Assembly: GCA_022784805.1 (NCBI GenBank)
Contig: JALFYG010000115.1
Coordinates: forward strand, 1 to 11,030
DNA from: Spirochaetales bacterium
GTDB lineage: Bacteria; Spirochaetota; Spirochaetia; Sphaerochaetales; Sphaerochaetaceae
Length of the DNA stretch: 11,030 nucleotides
Direction: 5' to 3'
Below the pieces are notes generated by a model, which saw only the letters and a list, made by a program, of their open reading frames with translations, had not been told where the DNA came from and made no database searches. Below, one piece after another: positions 6,344-11,030 of the stretch (positions are counted from its first letter, which is position 1; the number at the start of each line of letters is the position of its first letter). The translations under genes were made by a program, and so were the position numbers.

Positions 6344-6837
6344 TGGACTTTTTGACAGGTGAAGTAGTATTAAGCGCCTTGGCTGACATCGCCATCTATT
6401 TGATTATCTTGATAGTTCTTTATATCCTTTGCCGCAGCCAAAGATTGGCAAAAGATATAGTGAAGAATGCTCTTGAAGACACACAAAAGATGAAAAAGAG
6501 CACAAAAGCCATGACTACTTTGATAAGAAAAAGAAAGGCAGAGAGAAGAGTTGTAAGAAAAACCTATTGGAAGTTCAGACAAAAGGTAAGGAATACAAGA
6601 TCTATCCTCCAGGTTTTTATTTATGAAAACGGAGATGACCCAGATATTAACTATGTCGTGTCATTACTTACAAATGTCATTGAGGAGACAAATAAATTTG
6701 CAAAGGCATTCAATACCCAGTCTAAAGATGAGATTCTTGAATGTCTAAAAAATACAGATGAAGAACTCTGCAAGATTGAAGAGGTTCTTTCTTCTGTAGT
6801 AAAGCGAAAAGAGGATAAGGCTTTGGCAAGACTATAA
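6340..6837 (+). CDS. Unrecognised single-pass membrane protein with charged helical tail
   Basis: I do not recognise this 165-residue protein. It has one strong hydrophobic segment (about 10-30) followed by Cys31. Next comes a basic stretch (about 51-87) dense in Lys and Arg, with TLIRKRKAERRVVRKTYWKF. A mixed acidic region, likely helical and possibly coiled coil, follows (about 99-155). By the positive-inside rule the tail should be cytoplasmic. The start overlaps the MscS stop by four bases, with GGAGG at 6326-6330 nine bases before it; a second ATG follows immediately. Tight coupling suggests co-translation and perhaps a function linked to the channel, such as an accessory or regulatory subunit, but nothing in the sequence proves that. 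No clear terminator follows directly. Confidence 0.75.
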   Translation: MMDFLTGEVVLSALADIAIYLIILIVLYILCRSQRLAKDIVKNALEDTQKMKKSTKAMTTLIRKRKAERRVVRKTYWKFRQKVRNTRSILQVFIYENGDDPDINYVVSLLTNVIEETNKFAKAFNTQSKDEILECLKNTDEELCKIEEVLSSVVKRKEDKALARL

Positions 6838-6857
6838 AATACATAGATTCTATATTT

Positions 6858-6922
6858 AAGGGAGACTTTCTTATATTGGAGTCCTGTGCTAAAAGAGGAT
6901 ATCCTATTTCGAAGGCTCCCTT
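6858..6922. repeat. Long-loop inverted repeat between the membrane-protein gene and ftsH
   Basis: AAGGGAG (6858-6864) pairs with CTCCCTT (6916-6922). After one mismatch, CTTT (6866-6869) pairs with GAAG (6911-6914), one pair being G-U. The 41-base loop contains the perfect palindrome AGGATATCCT (6896-6905). No T tract follows on the plus strand, so a classical terminator is unlikely; an mRNA processing or regulatory structure is possible. Confidence 0.4.
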
Positions 6923-6949
6923 GTTCATGACTTGGATAATAGCTATATT
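6921..6949 (+). promoter_or_regulatory. Possible promoter for ftsH-lepA
   Basis: TTGTTC (6921-6926) and TATATT (6944-6949) are spaced by 17 bases. They lie just ahead of the ribosome binding site AAAGG (6956-6960) for the start at 6968. Leader length would be about 12 bases. The match is moderate, and read-through from the upstream pair is also possible. Confidence 0.35.
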
Positions 6950-6967
6950 ATTTAGAAAGGTGTTTTG

Positions 6968-9025
6968 ATGGAAAACGACAATAAAGATAAAAAAGAAGAA
7001 GTAATCGGGGAAGTAGTTTCTCCGGATCCAAAGCCTCAGGAAGGGGACAGAGGTGGTGGTGACACCAAAAAACCTGAAGAATCTTCTCCAAAGCCAGAAA
7101 AGAAGGGAGAAGAGAAAACTGGTAAGAATAAAGAGAATGTCTATGATAAATATAGATACTGGGGTTCTGAGCCTCCAAAGAATGGCGGTTCCCAATCTCC
7201 TAACAAGGGAGGAATGCGCAACAAGTTTGCCCTTGTAGCGTTGATTGTCCTCCTTATCTCATTCTTCCTTGTATTCTTCCAGGATTCTCAGAGAGCCAAG
7301 GCTACAAGCGTCAGCTACACAGACTTCATTTCTATAGTTGAAAAAGGAAAGGTTTCTAAGGCTGATATTGTTGGCAGCACTACTATTAATTTCACCACAA
7401 ATGACGGTGGATATTATACAACCAGGATTCCATATTCAGATATAGATCTGGTATCTACACTACTTGAGTATGGCGTACAGGTGACAGGTGTGGCTGAGAC
7501 CACTCCATTCTGGTATATCCTCTTGGAACTTCTTCCATGGATTATCTTCATTGCACTTATGGTGTCAATGATGAGAAGCACAGGTGCAATGGGTGGCGGA
7601 AAGCTTATGGGAGGCATGGGAAAATCTCTTGCCAAAGAGTATGACGCTTCCTCCAATAAGACTACATTCAAGGATGTTGCAGGTCAGAAAGAAGCCAAGT
7701 ACGAACTTCAGGAAATCGTTGATTTCTTGAAAAATCCTTCAAAGTTCACATCTATTGGTGCCAAGATTCCTAAGGGATGTCTCCTTGTAGGCCCTCCGGG
7801 AACAGGTAAAACTCTTCTTGCCCGTGCTGTTGCAGGTGAGGCAGGGGTATCATTTTTACATACTTCTGGTTCAGACTTTGTCGAAATGTTCGTCGGTATG
7901 GGTGCCGCCCGTGTAAGAGACCTTTTCGAGCAGGGAAGAAAGAGTGCTCCTTGTATCATCTTCATCGATGAGTTGGATGCTGTTGGTAGAAGCAGAGGCT
8001 CGGGCCTTGGTGGCGGACACGATGAAAGAGAGCAGACATTGAACCAGATGCTGGTTGAGATGGACGGCTTCTCAACAGATCCTGGCGTCATAGTCATTGC
8101 TGCAACAAACAGACCTGACGTATTGGACCCAGCCCTCCTCAGACCAGGTAGATTCGACCGTCAGGTTACAGTTGCTCTCCCTGATGTTCAGGAAAGACTC
8201 GATATCTTGAGAATACACACAAGGAAAGTAAAGCTTGCAGAAGACGTAGACTTGGCAAGAATTGCCAGAGCTACTCCTGGAACAAGCGGTGCCGACTTGG
8301 CAAACCTTGTCAACGAAGCTGCTCTCTTTGCTGCAAGAAGCAACAAGACTATTGTTGATATGCAGAACTTTGAGGAAGCCAGGGACAAGATTCTCCTTGG
8401 CGTGGCTAAGAAGAGTGTCTTCATGACAGAAGAAGAGAAGAGAGCAACAGCTTATCATGAAGCTGGACACACTCTCCTACATTACTATCTCAAGCATGTT
8501 GATCCTCTCCACAAGGTGACCATCATTCCTCATGGACAGGCTTTAGGTTTGACAATGAGTCTTCCTGAGAAGGATCAGTTTACTATTCAGAAGAGCTACT
8601 TGATGGATAGAATCAAGATATGTATGGGTGGATACTGTGCTGAGAAGATCGTCTATGGCGAGACCACTACAGGAACATCCAACGATATCAAGCAAGCCAC
8701 CACTATGGCTCATAGAATGGTCACGGAATGGGGTATGTCCGATTTGGGATTCATTAATCTTTCAGATGAAGGCGAACCATTGTTCCTTGGTCGTGAGATA
8801 ACACAGCATAAAGACTATTCAGACGAGACAGCTAGAAGAATCGACAGTGAAATGAACAAGATTCTCTCTTCTTGTATGGATGAAACTATGGACATCTTGA
8901 CCACCCATCGTGACCAGCTTGATCAGCTCACCGAGGCATTGGTGGAGAAAGAGACTCTTGACGATAAGGAAATCAGGGAGATGTTTGGATTCGAAGCTGT
9001 CCAGCATGTAACTGACTTGAGGTAA
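6968..9025 (+). CDS. ftsH: ATP-dependent membrane zinc metalloprotease FtsH
   Basis: The 685-residue protein is a canonical FtsH: a membrane-anchored hexameric AAA+ protease that degrades misassembled membrane proteins and selected regulators. Two membrane segments (about 86-104 and 181-202) bracket a periplasmic domain of about 75 residues. The AAA module shows Walker A GPPGTGKT (275-282), the pore-loop phenylalanine in MFVGMG (Phe308), Walker B IIFIDE (330-335) and the second region of homology (380-398, ending GRFDR). The protease shows HEAGH (497-501) with a third zinc ligand at Asp573 in TSNDI. The odd part is the N-terminus: about 85 hydrophilic residues rich in Lys, Glu, Pro and Gly precede the first membrane segment, whereas most FtsH proteins begin almost directly with it. 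I used ATG 6968 (AAAGG seven bases upstream), not the in-frame TTG at 6965. lepA follows after two bases. Confidence 0.97.
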   Translation: MENDNKDKKEEVIGEVVSPDPKPQEGDRGGGDTKKPEESSPKPEKKGEEKTGKNKENVYDKYRYWGSEPPKNGGSQSPNKGGMRNKFALVALIVLLISFFLVFFQDSQRAKATSVSYTDFISIVEKGKVSKADIVGSTTINFTTNDGGYYTTRIPYSDIDLVSTLLEYGVQVTGVAETTPFWYILLELLPWIIFIALMVSMMRSTGAMGGGKLMGGMGKSLAKEYDASSNKTTFKDVAGQKEAKYELQEIVDFLKNPSKFTSIGAKIPKGCLLVGPPGTGKTLLARAVAGEAGVSFLHTSGSDFVEMFVGMGAARVRDLFEQGRKSAPCIIFIDELDAVGRSRGSGLGGGHDEREQTLNQMLVEMDGFSTDPGVIVIAATNRPDVLDPALLRPGRFDRQVTVALPDVQERLDILRIHTRKVKLAEDVDLARIARATPGTSGADLANLVNEAALFAARSNKTIVDMQNFEEARDKILLGVAKKSVFMTEEEKRATAYHEAGHTLLHYYLKHVDPLHKVTIIPHGQALGLTMSLPEKDQFTIQKSYLMDRIKICMGGYCAEKIVYGETTTGTSNDIKQATTMAHRMVTEWGMSDLGFINLSDEGEPLFLGREITQHKDYSDETARRIDSEMNKILSSCMDETMDILTTHRDQLDQLTEALVEKETLDDKEIREMFGFEAVQHVTDLR

Positions 9026-9027
9026 AT

Positions 9028-10842
9028 ATGGCGGTAGACACAAGCCACAAACGTAATTTCTGCATTATAGCCCACATAGACCACGGCAAGAGTACTCTTG
9101 CCGATAGGTTTATCGAGAGGGCTAGATTAGTGCAGGCCAGAGGCCCTGTAGAATCCCAGATTCTAGATAATATGGATATCGAGATGGAAAGAGGAATAAC
9201 TATCAAGAGCCAAGCTGTGACTGTGCCTTATACAGCGGCTAATGGAGAAGTCTACGAATTGAACCTCGTAGACACTCCGGGACATGTAGACTTTACCTAT
9301 GAAGTATCAAGAGCCATCTCCTCCTGTGAAGGTGCGCTCTTGCTTATTGATGCCACCCAGGGTGTCGAGGCCCAGACATTGGCCAATCTGTACCTGGCTA
9401 TGGAGCATAATCTGGAAATCATTCCTGTCATAAATAAGATTGACTTGGCTTCCGCAGATATTGATTCATGCCTTCACCAGATCGACCATGACCTTGGACT
9501 GGACCCGGATATGGCTGTAAAAGTCTCAGCAAAGACAGGGGAAGGCGTGGATCTTCTTTATGAAGCCATCGTCAACTATATTCCTGCCCCTGAGGGAAAG
9601 AAAGAAGAGCCATTGAGAGCTCTTATCTTCGATTCCCACTATGACCCATATAGAGGCGTTATTGTTCATGCCCGTATCTTCAGTGGAAGAGTAAAGGTGG
9701 GGGATGAGATTACCTTTATGCACTCCAACGCTTCCTACAGAGTGGAGGACTTGGGACTTTTCCAGATTAACTTGATCTCCAAGCCTGAACTTGGAGCCGG
9801 AGACGTGGGATACTTTATCGCAGGTATCAAGAATATCAGCGACATCAGAGTCGGTGATACGGTGACACTGAAAAACAATATGGCTCCGGAGCCTCTTCCA
9901 GGCTTCAAGGAAGTAAAGCCAGTAGTATTCTCATCAATCTATCCAGTTGACTCTAACGACTATGAAGAACTCCAGGATGCAATCGAGAGACTTAAGCTTA
10001 ACGATGCATCACTAATGTATGAAAAAGACTCATCTGCCGCCCTTGGCTTTGGTTTCAGATGCGGTTTCTTGGGAATGCTTCACTTGGAAGTAATCCAGGA
10101 GAGAATAGAGAGGGAGTTTGATCTCTCCATTGTCTTTACATCTCCTTCAGTCCGTTACACAGTCCACATGAAAGATGGAGAGACTCTCTTTATCGATAAC
10201 CCATTGGAGTATCCTGATCCAATGAGAGTCGATTGGGCTGAGGAACCATACATCCAGGCCAATATCATCACTCCAACTGAGTATGTAGGCTCCATCATCA
10301 CTCTCTGCCTGGAAAAGAGAGGCGTACAGACACAGATGAACTATCTGGATACCAAGAGAGTTGAGCTTATCTACGAAATGCCTCTCTCCGAAGTCCTCTT
10401 TGACTTCTATGATAGACTTAAGTCCATCTCCCGTGGTTACGCTTCCTTCGATTACAACGTAATTGAAAACAGAAGAACAGACTTGGTGAGAATGGAGATT
10501 CTGGTCAACGGAGACCCTGTGGATGCTCTTTCCTGTCTTGTCTGCAGAGGAAATGCTCAGACTAGAGGAAGACAGATTGTTGAGAGATTGAAGGGTGAGA
10601 TTCCTCGCCAGCAGTTTAAGATAGCAATCCAGGCTGCCATCGGGGGCCAGATCATCGCCAGAGAGACTGTCAACGCCTATAGAAAGGACGTAACAGCCAA
10701 GTGTTATGGTGGTGACATCTCAAGAAAGAGAAAGCTTCTTGAAAAACAGAAAGAGGGAAAGAAGAGAATGAAGATGGTGGGTAACGTTGAGATACCTCAG
10801 TCTGCATTCCTTGCAGTATTAAAAACAGAGGATGATAGCTGA
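9028..10842 (+). CDS. lepA: Elongation factor 4 (LepA) translational GTPase
   Basis: The 604-residue product matches LepA in full length (family about 600). GTPase motifs are all present: AHIDHGKST (15-23), RGIT (55-58), DTPGH (82-86), NKID (136-139) and SAKTG (167-171). The EF-G-like domains II, III and V follow, then the LepA-specific C-terminal domain with GGDISRKRKLLEKQKEGKKR and a final NVEIPQSAFLAVLK. LepA binds ribosomes and affects translation, with proposed roles in back-translocation or ribosome biogenesis. The ribosome binding site GAGG (9019-9022) lies inside the last codons of ftsH, so translation is probably coupled. The stop codon overlaps the next ATG by one base. Confidence 0.97.
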   Translation: MAVDTSHKRNFCIIAHIDHGKSTLADRFIERARLVQARGPVESQILDNMDIEMERGITIKSQAVTVPYTAANGEVYELNLVDTPGHVDFTYEVSRAISSCEGALLLIDATQGVEAQTLANLYLAMEHNLEIIPVINKIDLASADIDSCLHQIDHDLGLDPDMAVKVSAKTGEGVDLLYEAIVNYIPAPEGKKEEPLRALIFDSHYDPYRGVIVHARIFSGRVKVGDEITFMHSNASYRVEDLGLFQINLISKPELGAGDVGYFIAGIKNISDIRVGDTVTLKNNMAPEPLPGFKEVKPVVFSSIYPVDSNDYEELQDAIERLKLNDASLMYEKDSSAALGFGFRCGFLGMLHLEVIQERIEREFDLSIVFTSPSVRYTVHMKDGETLFIDNPLEYPDPMRVDWAEEPYIQANIITPTEYVGSIITLCLEKRGVQTQMNYLDTKRVELIYEMPLSEVLFDFYDRLKSISRGYASFDYNVIENRRTDLVRMEILVNGDPVDALSCLVCRGNAQTRGRQIVERLKGEIPRQQFKIAIQAAIGGQIIARETVNAYRKDVTAKCYGGDISRKRKLLEKQKEGKKRMKMVGNVEIPQSAFLAVLKTEDDS

Positions 10843-11030
10843 TGGGACACATCATTGATTTCGGAACCATTGATGAAAAAAAGGTGGAGCTTGCCATTCT
10901 TAAGAGCGGTAAGTTTATCGTAGCCGTCTCTTCTTATGGCGCTGCGTTAGTTTGGTATGGAACAAAAGAAAGAAACTATGTCACATATCACAAGAGTGCA
11001 GAAGACTATGAGAATGACTCTACTTACATG
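10842..11030 (+). CDS. Aldose 1-epimerase (galactose mutarotase)-like protein, N-terminal 63 codons, truncated by window edge
   Basis: ATG 10842 overlaps the lepA stop by one base (TGATG), with GAGG at 10828-10831 ten bases upstream. The open frame continues to the end of the window. The visible 63 residues fit the N-terminal beta strands of the mutarotase superfamily: a strand with LKSGKFIVAVSSYGAALVW (20-38), corresponding to the conserved 'isnyGA.l' segment, then NYVTYHKSAEDYENDSTYM, like the 'GYDS.EdYe.n..y.G' region. The catalytic His and Glu residues lie beyond the edge, so the assignment is by pattern only. Mutarotases interconvert alpha and beta anomers of hexoses in the cytoplasm. 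Its position after ftsH and lepA suggests shared transcription without obvious functional logic. Confidence 0.65.
   Translation, partial: MGHIIDFGTIDEKKVELAILKSGKFIVAVSSYGAALVWYGTKERNYVTYHKSAEDYENDSTYM

Noticed and set aside
6722..7195. A 157-codon minus-strand open frame across the ftsH 5' end and upstream spacer
   Set aside because: It is antisense to two better supported genes, its Phe-rich composition mirrors the Lys/Glu-rich codons of the FtsH extension, and no start signal is evident.
8072..8470. A 132-codon minus-strand open frame within ftsH
   Set aside because: It lies opposite the conserved AAA and protease domains and shows no recognisable features; it is a shadow frame.

Overview
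The window looks like an ordinary chromosomal segment of a diderm bacterium of moderate GC, most likely a spirochaete and perhaps a relative of Sphaerochaetaceae. This assignment is an inference. It rests on the style of the large repeat-bearing outer-membrane protein, heavy AGA use for arginine, and the protein families present; no rRNA or other phylogenetic marker gene was compared. I see no insertion sequences, phage genes, tRNA or rRNA genes, or CRISPR arrays, and there is no gene-free stretch over 300 bases.

Left part (1-2880). The 5' end of a radC-type gene runs leftward off the edge. It is divergent from a stand-alone sugar-type nucleotidyltransferase gene, which ends at a GC-rich hairpin shared with a converging leftward pair. 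That pair is a LOG-family (TIGR00730) nucleotide phosphoribohydrolase-like gene followed one base later by a YitT-family membrane protein gene.

Centre (2880-5460). A single large gene encodes an exported protein with an N-terminal fibronectin-III-like domain, four tandem 97-residue repeats joined by valine/glutamate/proline linkers, and a C-terminal beta-barrel ending in Phe. It has its own likely promoter, a strong ribosome binding site and a 14-bp hairpin terminator. It is the most unusual object here: I do not recognise the repeat domain.

Right part (5460-11030). Everything is rightward. A small MscS-type mechanosensitive channel overlaps by four bases an unrecognised protein with one membrane segment and a charged, probably helical tail. 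After a 130-base spacer with an inverted repeat and a possible promoter comes ftsH, with an unusually long hydrophilic N-terminal extension. It is followed closely by lepA (2-base gap) and by the start of an aldose 1-epimerase-like gene (1-base overlap), cut by the window edge. These last three are probably co-transcribed. Themes of envelope integrity and protein quality control recur (outer-membrane protein, osmotic channel, membrane protease, translation factor), but any functional link between them is inference.
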